Positions 7,368 to 14,730 of a stretch of 23,823 nt of DNA are shown here, one piece after another; the first letter of the stretch is position 1, and every line of letters starts with the position of its first letter. The notes below the pieces were generated by a model that searched no databases, was not told the origin of the DNA, and worked only from the letters and a program-made list of their open reading frames with translations. Origin of the DNA: Chloroflexota bacterium. Lineage in GTDB: Bacteria; Chloroflexota; Anaerolineae; Anaerolineales; Villigracilaceae. The DNA lies in the NCBI GenBank assembly GCA_023459215.1, contig JAEWVF010000097.1:1-23823 (forward strand). The letters run 5' to 3'. The position numbers and the translations under genes were made by a program.

Positions 7368-9041
7368 TTATCGACAAATCAGTACCGGGATTTTGGATTC
7401 TTTGAGTACCAGGTTGACACTGCTGCCAACGAAAAAATCCCGCAGGGACAAGCCACTATAACCACCCATGATGATCAGGTTAATCCCACGCTGGCGAATG
7501 ACACTCCGAATCGAATCCGGCGCGCCGTTTTTGACCACAAATTCGGCCTGGATCTCGTGTAACTCAAGGTAAGCGCGGGCATCCTCTTGCACAGAAGCGG
7601 AAACCTCGCCCTTCTCCAGCGCGGTAAAAACAGTCAGAGCAATCCCCCACTGCTCGGCGAGGTAGGCCGCCAGGAAAAGCGCTTCCTTGGCGCGGTCGCC
7701 GCCATCGTAAGCCAGCAAAGCATGGGTAATCGGGGTGAAGTTGCCCGGAACGGCCAGGATCGGGCGCGAGGCGCGCGAAATAATCGTTCGGATGGGAGAA
7801 GCCAGGCCCGAAATTCCGGCAGAGGGCGGATAGGAAATCTTCAAAACGAGCAGGTCAGCCAACAAACTGCGCGCCAAAATCTTTTCCGCCGGTTCGCCAA
7901 CTTCCAACGCCAGGCTGCCTTTCAATCCAGCTTCAAGGCAGGCTGCCTGGAAACGCTCCTGCAAAGTTTTGGCTTCGAGGCTGTCCAGCCCGGCGCGTCC
8001 ATCTTCGACATGCAAGCCTTGCAGGGCGGCCCCCTCAAGACGGGCAACCCAAAGCGCCTGTTCCATTGCCTGCCAGCCATTCTCGTCGTTGCTGAGCGGG
8101 ACAAGAATATCCTTGAAAAGCCGCTCGGTATAGCGCTCCATCATTTTCGAGCGACGCCAATTGCCTGTCTCCTGAATGCCCGGCGCACGGCCAGTCTTCT
8201 CGGCCAAAAGGTCGGCCACACCCTGGGCGCGAATACTCCAGCCGAGTTCCTTTTGCAGCGCATCGCGATGCTCGGTGACCCACAGGTAAAAATCCGTGAT
8301 CGTGCGGTCGGGGAAGGCCCGCATCAGGCCGCGGTCGCGGATGGTTTCGGCGAGCGGGATGTAGATGCTGTCGTACCAGTCGAGAACCGTCTCGTCGAAG
8401 GACAGATCCAGGTCTTTATCCACCCTGGCATAATAACGATGCAGGTGAATCTGCTCGATCAGCTTTTGATACTGCCCCGGCACGGTAACGCTCAAATCGA
8501 CATTCGGGCGCTTCTCGGCAATCCCGGTTTCAGCCAGGAATTCGGCATATTCGGCCTTGATAATCAGTTCATCGGGGCTGGTGTCGGGAGTCAGCGGAAC
8601 GCTGCTCTTAATCTCGATGACATTGGCCTCGATGGTTTTCCAGCCTTCCTGGCGGGCAACGGAAACCCGATGGTTGCCATCCAGGACAAAATAAACATCG
8701 CTCACTTTATAAACGTCGATGGGAGGAAATCCGTTGGAGTGAATGTCATCCAGCATCAGCTTTACTCGCGCCCAGCGTTCTTTATCGCTGGCATTGCGCG
8801 GCAGGAAGGTGCGGGTAAAGTCGGTATAACGCCCAACGCTGCCGACAATCGCCTCAAGCGGAATGGATTGGACGCCCCGCTCCGAGCGCGCCTGGAGTTT
8901 TAGCTTCTCTGAGACTTCTTCGAAAGATAATAAAACGTTCGATTTGCCCTGCAAGCGCGCAAGCACTTCCTCCAACGTCGCCTTTTGATGGGCAGACTGG
9001 AAGTCTTCAACCGCAGAACGATAATAGGACTCGATATCCAA
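7368..9041 (-). CDS. ParB-like N-terminal domain fused to two UspA domains
   Basis: The 557-aa product has an N-terminal region resembling a ParB/Srx-type fold: FPPIDVYKVSDVYFVLDGNHRVSVAR at about 105-130, with the DGNHR core at 121-125. Two universal-stress (UspA-like) domains follow, starting near RLFKDILVPLS (about 310) and ITHALLAYDGGDRAK (about 450). The last domain ends with GGYSGLSLRDFFVGSS, close to the ATP-binding G-x2-G-x9-G-S pattern but with eight residues in the spacer. Known Usp proteins are nucleotide-binding stress proteins; the ParB-like part suggests nucleotide-dependent or DNA-related activity, but substrate and role are unknown. The start is TTG at 9041 with GGAG 10 nt upstream; the nearby ATG (9048) is out of frame. 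It probably shares a transcript with the preceding membrane-protein gene. Confidence 0.8.
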   Translation of the reverse strand: MDIESYYRSAVEDFQSAHQKATLEEVLARLQGKSNVLLSFEEVSEKLKLQARSERGVQSIPLEAIVGSVGRYTDFTRTFLPRNASDKERWARVKLMLDDIHSNGFPPIDVYKVSDVYFVLDGNHRVSVARQEGWKTIEANVIEIKSSVPLTPDTSPDELIIKAEYAEFLAETGIAEKRPNVDLSVTVPGQYQKLIEQIHLHRYYARVDKDLDLSFDETVLDWYDSIYIPLAETIRDRGLMRAFPDRTITDFYLWVTEHRDALQKELGWSIRAQGVADLLAEKTGRAPGIQETGNWRRSKMMERYTERLFKDILVPLSNDENGWQAMEQALWVARLEGAALQGLHVEDGRAGLDSLEAKTLQERFQAACLEAGLKGSLALEVGEPAEKILARSLLADLLVLKISYPPSAGISGLASPIRTIISRASRPILAVPGNFTPITHALLAYDGGDRAKEALFLAAYLAEQWGIALTVFTALEKGEVSASVQEDARAYLELHEIQAEFVVKNGAPDSIRSVIRQRGINLIIMGGYSGLSLRDFFVGSSVNLVLKESKIPVLICR

Positions 9042-9091
9042 AAAACATTACTCCAAGGGGATTTCTTGAATAACTCAACCCGATAATCTTA

Positions 9092-9826
9092 CTACGGGTT
9101 TTGATTTCCGGGCCTTAAAGCGTGACCATTTTTGGCGAAAAAACTGCTGATGATTCTGCGCGGAATGTCAAATATCCCAAAATGGGCCAACATCAGCAGC
9201 GCAATCAGCATAATCATCCCGAAGAAATAGACATCGCCCCCAATATCTGTCTGGTCGCCATCCAGGAAAACGTAGTGCATCACCATGCCGGAAAGATGCA
9301 GCACCCCGCCAATCAGGAAAGGGATCGAGAATGGCCGCAGGTCATGGTCTTCGACCAGCAGGTGCAAACCGACCAGTACCGCAAAACCGGTCCCAATGGC
9401 CAGCGAATAGCGGAAATAATGCACATTAGCATCGAAAACTTCCATGTAGAGCTTGTAAACAACCCGCGCGTATAGCATCAGTATCCCGCTGGCGGTCAGG
9501 AACACATAAGCCTGGATGATGATGGGCAACACCAAATTTCCCAAGGCGCGAATACAGACCAGGGAAACAACCCAGCCCAGGATAAACGCCAGCCCGAGCG
9601 AGATAACCTTGGCAAAAAGCCCGGCGCCGGCATGCCCATCTGATAGAATATCCCAGAGTAATTTTGCCCCGCCAAGCATGGCGACTGTTAATGCAGCCCA
9701 GCCCAAAAGCATGGTAATCGAACTGAGTCCGTGACGTTTTCTCTCGTCAACCGGTGATTTGATGTTGGGTTTGGTAGGTGTGCTATAAAAAGGCGGCACC
9801 GGTTCATTTCCATTTGGGTTTGTCAT
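9092..9826 (-). CDS. Six-TM integral membrane protein of unknown function
   Basis: I do not recognise this family. The 244-aa product has a polar, proline-rich N-terminal tail of about 33 residues and then six likely transmembrane helices near 36-58, 70-92, 98-120, 141-158, 167-187 and 199-218. The soluble loop between helices four and five contains LLVEDHDLRPF, and the short tail is basic. I chose ATG 9826 because GGAGGGG lies 2-6 nt upstream; a longer frame opening at 9949 would run through the divergent promoter and an inverted repeat. It is followed after 50 bp by the ParB-UspA gene. An extended -10 promoter and palindromic operator candidate lie immediately upstream. Confidence 0.8.
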   Translation of the reverse strand: MTNPNGNEPVPPFYSTPTKPNIKSPVDERKRHGLSSITMLLGWAALTVAMLGGAKLLWDILSDGHAGAGLFAKVISLGLAFILGWVVSLVCIRALGNLVLPIIIQAYVFLTASGILMLYARVVYKLYMEVFDANVHYFRYSLAIGTGFAVLVGLHLLVEDHDLRPFSIPFLIGGVLHLSGMVMHYVFLDGDQTDIGGDVYFFGMIMLIALLMLAHFGIFDIPRRIISSFFAKNGHALRPGNQNP

Positions 9827-9837
9827 TGCCCCTCCGT

Positions 9838-9856
9838 GTTGCAATGAAATTGCAAC
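9838..9856. promoter_or_regulatory. Perfect 19-bp inverted repeat, candidate operator
   Basis: GTTGCAAT-gaa-ATTGCAAC is a perfect palindrome with 8-bp arms in the 88-bp divergent gap between the six-TM gene and the CPBP protease gene. It covers roughly -5 to +13 of the predicted leftward start, a typical repressor position. The binding protein is unknown. Confidence 0.5.
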
Positions 9857-9857
9857 G

Positions 9858-9863
9858 ATTGTA
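9858..9863 (-). promoter_or_regulatory. Extended -10 promoter for the six-TM protein gene
   Basis: The minus strand reads TGgTACAAT, an extended -10 element (TACAAT at 9863-9858). No convincing -35 box is seen at the usual distance. The start would fall near 9851, inside the palindrome at 9838-9856. Confidence 0.45.
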
Positions 9864-9914
9864 CCACTTTGCGCAAGCAAACTTGTCAGGTCATTTTTTC
9901 CATCTGGAGGCATA

Positions 9915-10877
9915 ATGTTTTCCTGGTTCGAACATAATCGTTTGTTCACATTGGCGCGTCAGGCGGCGCGCCTACCCCACATCATCGTGGTTGTCCTGCT
10001 TGGGCTGGTTATCGCCTTTGCATCGCAGCTTGGCGCGATCCCGGTGTTCGTTGCTCAAGCCATGCTCTACGGGTTCTCGGAAAGCGGCATCGAAATGGCT
10101 GGGACAAGCGCGTTCGTCTCGGGCGCATGGATGGCCGCCACACTGATTACCAGCTTCATCGGGATTTACATCTTTCTATGGTTATGGACGCGTTTCTTCG
10201 AAAAACGTTCCTTCAGCAGCCTGGGATTCGAGAAAAGCAACGCCTTGACCCAATACCTGCGCGGTTTCCTGATCGGGATCGTCATGTTCGGCGGGGCGGT
10301 CGGGCTGCTGGCGCTGTTCGGCTTCGTTGAGATCGAACAGGGCGACCCGTCCATGCAGGGGATGGCCGCCCTGGGCGGCGTGGCAATCGTCCTGCTCGGC
10401 TGGATTGTGCAGGGCGCGGGCGAGGAAATCCTGACCCGCGGCTGGATGATGCCGGTTCTCTCGGCGCGTTACAAACCCTGGGTGGGGATTGTCGTCTCAT
10501 CGCTGTTTTTCGCCTTTTTGCACGGTTTGAACCCTAACCTGAGCGTCATCGCCATGCTCAACCTGGCCCTGTTTGGCTTCTTTGCCGCCTTCTACGCCCT
10601 GCGAGAAGGCTCGCTGTGGGGCATTTGCGCCCTGCATTCGGTCTGGAACTGGGTTCAGGGCAACATTTTCGGCTTCGAGGTTAGCGGCGGCAGTTTCGGT
10701 GGCGGCTCCCTGCTCAACTTGATGGAAAGCGGTCCGGATTGGTTCACCGGCGGCGCATTCGGCCCGGAGGGCGGCCTGGCTGTGACCATCCTGCTGCTCA
10801 TTGGGATGGCCTTTATTTTCTTCTGGCCCACCCAGGCACAGGAAATTGGAACAGAAAGCGAGCGGGAAGCAGAATGA
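9915..10877 (+). CDS. CPBP-family intramembrane metalloprotease
   Basis: The 320-aa membrane protein has the three CPBP (CAAX protease/ABI) motifs: EEILTRG with E170, E171 and R175; FFAFLHGLNP with H203; and HSVWNW with H241 and N245. Family members cleave or bind membrane substrates such as prenylated or signal-like peptides; the substrate here is not predictable. About eight hydrophobic segments are visible, plus a glycine-rich loop (about 257-290) between the last two. ATG 9915 is preceded by GGAGG at 9906-9910. Its TGA overlaps the ATG of the LOG gene in ATGA, so the two are translationally coupled. Confidence 0.85.
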   Translation: MFSWFEHNRLFTLARQAARLPHIIVVVLLGLVIAFASQLGAIPVFVAQAMLYGFSESGIEMAGTSAFVSGAWMAATLITSFIGIYIFLWLWTRFFEKRSFSSLGFEKSNALTQYLRGFLIGIVMFGGAVGLLALFGFVEIEQGDPSMQGMAALGGVAIVLLGWIVQGAGEEILTRGWMMPVLSARYKPWVGIVVSSLFFAFLHGLNPNLSVIAMLNLALFGFFAAFYALREGSLWGICALHSVWNWVQGNIFGFEVSGGSFGGGSLLNLMESGPDWFTGGAFGPEGGLAVTILLLIGMAFIFFWPTQAQEIGTESEREAE

Positions 10878-11455
10878 AATCGATTTGCGTTTACTGCGGA
10901 TCAGCAAAAGCGGCGCACGCGGACTTTCACCTGGCTGGCCGTCAAATGGGGCGCATCCTGGCTGAAAACGGGATCCGGCTCATCTACGGCGGCGGCAAAA
11001 CCGGCGTAATGGGCGCAGTCGCCGACGGCGCTCTCGAAGCGGGCGGAGAAGTCTACGGAGTAATCGTCGAGAGCATGAACACCCCGGCCCTGGCCCACAC
11101 CGGCCTGACCCGGCTGGAAGTGACCGCCACCATCCACGAGCGCAAAGCCCGCATGTATGAGTTGGCTGAAGGCTACATTGCCCTGCCCGGCGGGTTTGGC
11201 ACTTTCGATGAATTGTTCGAAACCATCACCTGGGGCCAAATCGGCCTGCACCAGAAGCCGATCGGATTGCTGAACACACGCGGCTATTACGATTTGCTCA
11301 TCCAGATGCTTGACCGGGCGGTGCAGGAGGGTTTTATCTTCCACGAACATCGCGGCATGTTGGCTATCGCCGCCGAACCAGGCGAATTGCTGACCCAAAT
11401 GCGCCGGCACGAGCACCCGCTCGAAGCCGTCGAACGCTGGATGCGCCAGGATTAG
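10874..11455 (+). CDS. LOG-family nucleotide 5'-monophosphate phosphoribohydrolase (TIGR00730 type)
   Basis: The family hydrolyses the N-glycosidic bond of nucleoside 5'-monophosphates, including cytokinin ribotides, releasing base and ribose 5-phosphate. The 193-aa protein has the Rossmann start MKSICVYCGS, the GGGKTGVMG loop (39-47), the RKARM motif (90-94) and the signature PGGFGTFDE at 105-113, with the catalytic-type Arg and Glu in place. The start is ATG 10874, which overlaps the upstream stop by 4 bp; upstream in-frame starts lie inside the protease gene and give unrelated sequence. In bacteria the role is often nucleotide salvage or housekeeping rather than hormone production. It ends 1 bp before a perfect hairpin terminator. 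Confidence 0.9.
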   Translation: MKSICVYCGSAKAAHADFHLAGRQMGRILAENGIRLIYGGGKTGVMGAVADGALEAGGEVYGVIVESMNTPALAHTGLTRLEVTATIHERKARMYELAEGYIALPGGFGTFDELFETITWGQIGLHQKPIGLLNTRGYYDLLIQMLDRAVQEGFIFHEHRGMLAIAAEPGELLTQMRRHEHPLEAVERWMRQD

Positions 11456-11495
11456 ATGAAACGGGGCGGGACTGTGAAGTCCCGCCCCGTTTCAT
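11456..11495. terminator. Bidirectional hairpin between convergent genes
   Basis: Arms 11456-11473 (ATGAAACGGGGCGGGACT) and 11478-11495 are perfectly complementary over 18 bp with a GTGA loop. The hairpin sits exactly between the LOG stop (11455) and the ammonia-lyase stop (11498). The U-rich part is built into the outer stem (GTTTCAT on either strand). Confidence 0.85.
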
Positions 11496-11497
11496 TG

Positions 11498-13021
11498 CTA
11501 AATACTCACACCCAATTCTTTTTCCACTTCTTCCAAAATTTCGCCAGACTTGACCAGCGCCTTCATGGCATTGTGATCGTTAAACAGCGGACGGTCGACT
11601 TCCAGATGGGCCACATGGCGGCGGATAACTTCGCGGGCTTTTTGCGTGCCCTTGCCCGGCGTAAACTCGCGGAAGTCGAGCGCCTGGGCGGCGGCCATCA
11701 GTTCGATGCCGAGCACACCGCAAGCATTGTCCAGAATTTGCAGGTTCTTCAGGGCCGTATTCATACCCATCGAGACAAAATCCTCCTGGTCGGCGGCAGC
11801 CGGGATCGACTGGATGCTGGCCGGGGCCGAGAGAATGCGCTGCTCGACAATCAGCATATCAGCGGTGTATTGGCTGAGCATCAGGCCCGAGTAAAAGCCC
11901 GGTTCATGGGCCAGGAAATCGGGCAGGCCAACGCTCAAGGCCGGGTTGGTCAGGCGGTTCAGGCGGCGCTCCGAGAGCACGCTGACCATCGTGATGGCCG
12001 CCCCGGCCATATCCATCGGCAGGGCAACCGGCGACCCCTGGAAGTTGGCCCCGGTCAGGGTCAGCTTTTCCTCGGTGACGAAGATCGGATTATCGGCAAC
12101 CGCGTTCAGTTCGATCTCGACCTGCGAGCGGGCATAGGACAGGGCGTCCCAGGCCGCGCCAATCACCTGCGGGGTGGAACGCATCGAGTAGGCATCCTGC
12201 ACCTTGGTTTTCATCCTGCCGCTGGTCAGGTCCGAACCTTCTATCACCTGGCGAATGATTTTTGCAGCGCGCTGGGCGCCCTTAAATCCGCGAAGTTCAT
12301 GCAATTTGGGGTTATAAGGTTTGAGATTACCCAGCAAGGCTTCGATGGACATGGATGCAGCAATCAGGGCCTGCTTGAGCCAGCGTTCCATATCGTAGAG
12401 CGTCAGGGCGCTGATGGCGGTCAGCAGGTTCGAGCCGTTGATGGCCGCCAGCCCGTCGCGCGCCTGCAAGCCGGGGATGGGGATGCCGGCGCGTTCCATG
12501 GCAATTTTTCCGGGCAGGCGCTCACCCTGATACCAGGCCTCGCCCTCGCCCATCAGCAGCAGCGCAGCCTGGGCCATCGGGGCCAGGTCGCCGCAAGCGC
12601 CCACCGAGCCTTTCTGGCAGACGACCGGCGTAACGCCCCGGTTGAGCATTTCCACATAGGTCAGGGTAATTTCGGGGCGGCAGGCCGAGTAACCGCGCGC
12701 GTGAACGTTGATGCGCGAGGCGAGCGCGGCGCGGGCATGTTCCACCGGGATGGGATCGCCAATCCCGGCGGCATGGTTGTAGACCAGGTAACGCTGGAAC
12801 TCCTTGACCTGTTCATCGTTCAGGATTTTTTCCGAGAACTCGCCGATGCCAGTGTTGGTGCCGTACATGGTTTCATGCGCGGCCAGTTTTTCTTCCAGCA
12901 CAGCCCGGCAGGCGCGGATTCGGTCCAATGCAGCCGGGTCGAGTTCCACTTTCTCGCCAAAACGGGCAATCTGAACAAGTTTTTCAATGGTCAGGGAAGA
13001 ACCGTCGAGACGGATGGGCAT
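11498..13021 (-). CDS. hutH: Aromatic amino acid/histidine ammonia-lyase with Ala-Cys-Gly MIO triad
   Basis: This 507-aa protein belongs to the MIO-dependent lyase family (histidine, phenylalanine and tyrosine ammonia-lyases and aminomutases), which eliminates ammonia to form the acrylate. Family features are MYGTNTGIG with Y53, NHAAG with H83, NGSN (about 196), QDAYSMRSTPQV and DQEDFVSMG. The cofactor segment reads GSVGACGDLAPMA: residues 142-144 are Ala-Cys-Gly (Cys codon TGC at 12595-12593), where nearly all homologues have Ala-Ser-Gly. Several substrate-pocket positions also differ from classical HutH (Asn before His83; Phe in QEDF), and no hutU, hutI or hutG is nearby, so the substrate is uncertain and the symbol marks the family only. 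ATG 13021 has AAGGAGA just upstream. Confidence 0.85.
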   Translation of the reverse strand: MPIRLDGSSLTIEKLVQIARFGEKVELDPAALDRIRACRAVLEEKLAAHETMYGTNTGIGEFSEKILNDEQVKEFQRYLVYNHAAGIGDPIPVEHARAALASRINVHARGYSACRPEITLTYVEMLNRGVTPVVCQKGSVGACGDLAPMAQAALLLMGEGEAWYQGERLPGKIAMERAGIPIPGLQARDGLAAINGSNLLTAISALTLYDMERWLKQALIAASMSIEALLGNLKPYNPKLHELRGFKGAQRAAKIIRQVIEGSDLTSGRMKTKVQDAYSMRSTPQVIGAAWDALSYARSQVEIELNAVADNPIFVTEEKLTLTGANFQGSPVALPMDMAGAAITMVSVLSERRLNRLTNPALSVGLPDFLAHEPGFYSGLMLSQYTADMLIVEQRILSAPASIQSIPAAADQEDFVSMGMNTALKNLQILDNACGVLGIELMAAAQALDFREFTPGKGTQKAREVIRRHVAHLEVDRPLFNDHNAMKALVKSGEILEEVEKELGVSI

Positions 13022-13056
13022 AGATTTCTCCTTCGGGAATGGGAATGGGTGATTTC

Positions 13057-13062
13057 ATTGTA
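13057..13062 (-). promoter_or_regulatory. Possible -10 box for the ammonia-lyase gene
   Basis: TACAAT on the minus strand lies about 36 bp upstream of the ATG. No clear -35 box is seen at 16-18 bp, so this is a weak call. Confidence 0.25.
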
Positions 13063-13159
13063 CTCCCGCCCCCAACCAAAAGCATCTGGCAGATGTCACC
13101 AGCTACAACGAAGAAACAACGGTTTCAGGAAAGATCACATACTCAAAAACCATGTGGGG

Positions 13160-13165
13160 TAAAAT
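13160..13165 (+). promoter_or_regulatory. -10 box placing the methyltransferase mRNA start at or near its ATG
   Basis: TAAAAT at 13160-13165 is followed 7 bp later by the methyltransferase ATG at 13172, and no Shine-Dalgarno is present. This geometry suggests a leaderless transcript. A -35 box is not convincing. The start codon lies at the junction of a tandem ATGGAAAC duplication (13164-13171 and 13172-13179). Confidence 0.4.
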
Positions 13166-13171
13166 GGAAAC

Positions 13172-14164
13172 ATGGAAACGCCACTTTTTCAATCCCCTAA
13201 ACCAATCCTGTCTCATTTTCAGCCAAGTGCTGAAATTGTTCTTTTTTCAGGCGATGTTAAAAATTTAATGGCAGAGATTCCTGATGAAACGGTTCAGCTA
13301 ATCATAACTTCCCCACCCTATAACCTGGGTAAGGATTACGAAAATCGAACCGATATCGAAGCCTACTTAAACCAACAAACAGAAATAATCGCTGACTTTT
13401 CTCGAATTCTAACCGCGCGCGGTAGTATCTGCTGGCAGGTGGGCAACTTTGTTGACAACGGTGAAATTTATCCTTTGGATATACTGTATTACAGCATCTT
13501 CAAAAAACTCGGTTTTCACCTGCGGAATCGAATTATCTGGCGCTTCGGACACGGGCTACACGCATCAAAAAGATTTTCAGGAAGATACGAAACCATCCTG
13601 TGGTTTACAAAAAGCGATGATTATGTGTTCAACCTGGATGATGTTCGTGTTCCCTCAAAATATCCGGGAAAGCGCCATTTTAAAGGCGAGAAAAAAGGAC
13701 AGCTCTCTGGCAACCCACTAGGAAAAAACCCATCGGACATTTGGGATGTTGTCGTCCAGGATTGGGAAGAGGAAATTTGGAACATCCCAAATGTCAAGGC
13801 CAACCACCCAGAGAAAACACAGCACCCGTGTCAATATCCGATTGAACTCGTTGAAAGATGCGTACTTGCCCTGACGAACGAAAATGATTGGGTTTTTGAT
13901 CCATTTGCCGGTGTAGGATCGTCCATGATTGCAGCAATCAAAAATAATCGCCGCGCAATCGGCAGCGATAAAGAAAATGAATATATTCAAGTAGCCCAGC
14001 AAAGAATCAATTCCTATTTCAATGGTATCCTGGGCTATCGCAAACTGGGAACTCCCGTATATGAGCCGAGCGGCAAAGACAAAGTTTCACGAATACCAGA
14101 TGAATGGAAAAACCAATATCAGCAAAATGCTCTTCTCGATGAAAAAGGAGACTACGAGGAATGA
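13172..14164 (+). CDS. Type II DNA amino-methyltransferase (beta class, probably N4-cytosine)
   Basis: The 330-aa protein has motif IV TSPPYN at 46-51 ahead of the AdoMet-binding motif I DPFAGVGSS at 243-251, the beta-class motif order. The Ser-Pro-Pro-Tyr form of motif IV is the one typical of N4-cytosine enzymes, although N6-adenine enzymes can carry it too. The segment between (FSGRYETILWFTKSDDYVFNLD) is the usual motif VII-VIII region. It would methylate the recognition site of the adjacent endonuclease, protecting the host. Its stop overlaps the endonuclease start (ATGA). By eye the gene is near 40-45% GC while both flanks are near 60%, a sign of horizontal acquisition. ATG 13172 is chosen as the first in-frame start. 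Confidence 0.9.
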   Translation: METPLFQSPKPILSHFQPSAEIVLFSGDVKNLMAEIPDETVQLIITSPPYNLGKDYENRTDIEAYLNQQTEIIADFSRILTARGSICWQVGNFVDNGEIYPLDILYYSIFKKLGFHLRNRIIWRFGHGLHASKRFSGRYETILWFTKSDDYVFNLDDVRVPSKYPGKRHFKGEKKGQLSGNPLGKNPSDIWDVVVQDWEEEIWNIPNVKANHPEKTQHPCQYPIELVERCVLALTNENDWVFDPFAGVGSSMIAAIKNNRRAIGSDKENEYIQVAQQRINSYFNGILGYRKLGTPVYEPSGKDKVSRIPDEWKNQYQQNALLDEKGDYEE

Positions 14165-14730
14165 AAATTGCCGGGATGTATTCTTTCAATAGCGGTTCTG
14201 AATTTATAAACAAAAATTTCTCTCGTGAATTAGCCGAGGTTAAAGAAATTTTGGATAGCGTTGATATAAACCACTTGCAACGAAAAACGAGCAAGGAAAA
14301 AACAATGCCGGGCAGGATTCTGTTCAGTCCGCGCCACATTAACAGCGCAATCAGCAGCGAGTTTATCGCACGAGAGTGGCATAAACAAAAAGTTCCCTGC
14401 GAATACCCAACCGAGTACTACCAGAATGGCTATCAACCTGTTCACGCCACCAAAGGCGCTTTCAGGGAAATGGATTTCATAAAACACAAACTTGGTGTAG
14501 AAGTGCAATTCGGCAAGTATTCGTTCATGGTCTACAATGTTTGCGCCAAAATGACCATTTTCAACAGGATGGGATTTATTGAAGCAGGCGTAGAGATTGT
14601 GCCAATCAAAGGGCTGGCTGATGAAATGTCAACCGGAGTTTCCTATTTCGAGCAGTTTGTTTGGGATTTGGAGCATCGCGGCGTTTCGAACATCGACATT
14701 CCGGTATTAATCCTCGGCGTTGCAAAATGA
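14161..14730 (+). CDS. Type II restriction endonuclease, BglII/BstYI-like
   Basis: The 189-aa protein lies in a 4-bp ATGA overlap behind the methyltransferase. It contains D105-x8-E114-x-Q116 (MDFIKHKLGVEVQFG), the same spacing as the catalytic Asp84, Glu93 and Gln95 of BglII, which uses Gln in place of the usual PD-(D/E)xK lysine. The following FMVYNVCAKM and the C-terminal FEQFVWDLEHRG...IDIPVLILGV resemble the BglII/BstYI family as I remember it. Predicted cleavage is therefore at AGATCT or RGATCY (inference from family). Size is slightly below BstYI and BglII (about 203 and 223 aa). Strongly AT-rich, like its partner. The stop TGA shares ATGA with the likely start of the next gene. Confidence 0.78.
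   Translation: MKIAGMYSFNSGSEFINKNFSRELAEVKEILDSVDINHLQRKTSKEKTMPGRILFSPRHINSAISSEFIAREWHKQKVPCEYPTEYYQNGYQPVHATKGAFREMDFIKHKLGVEVQFGKYSFMVYNVCAKMTIFNRMGFIEAGVEIVPIKGLADEMSTGVSYFEQFVWDLEHRGVSNIDIPVLILGVAK

Noticed and set aside
7587..8903. 438-codon open frame on the plus strand
   Set aside because: It is antisense to the ParB-UspA gene, which has recognisable domains; the antisense product has none.
9077..9100. Hairpin AACCCG/CGGGTT between the six-TM and ParB-UspA genes as a terminator
   Set aside because: It has only 6 bp with a 12-nt loop, overlaps the stop codon and has no U-tract.
9827..9949. N-terminal extension of the six-TM protein from ATG 9949
   Set aside because: It would run through the divergent gap and its palindrome; ATG 9826 has a strong Shine-Dalgarno.
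11498..13021. Complete histidine-utilisation operon
   Set aside because: Only the ammonia-lyase is present; no urocanase, imidazolonepropionase or formimidoylglutamase gene is nearby, and pocket residues differ from HutH.
11456..13162. 568-codon open frame on the plus strand
   Set aside because: It is antisense to the ammonia-lyase, begins inside the convergent terminator hairpin and has no recognisable domain.
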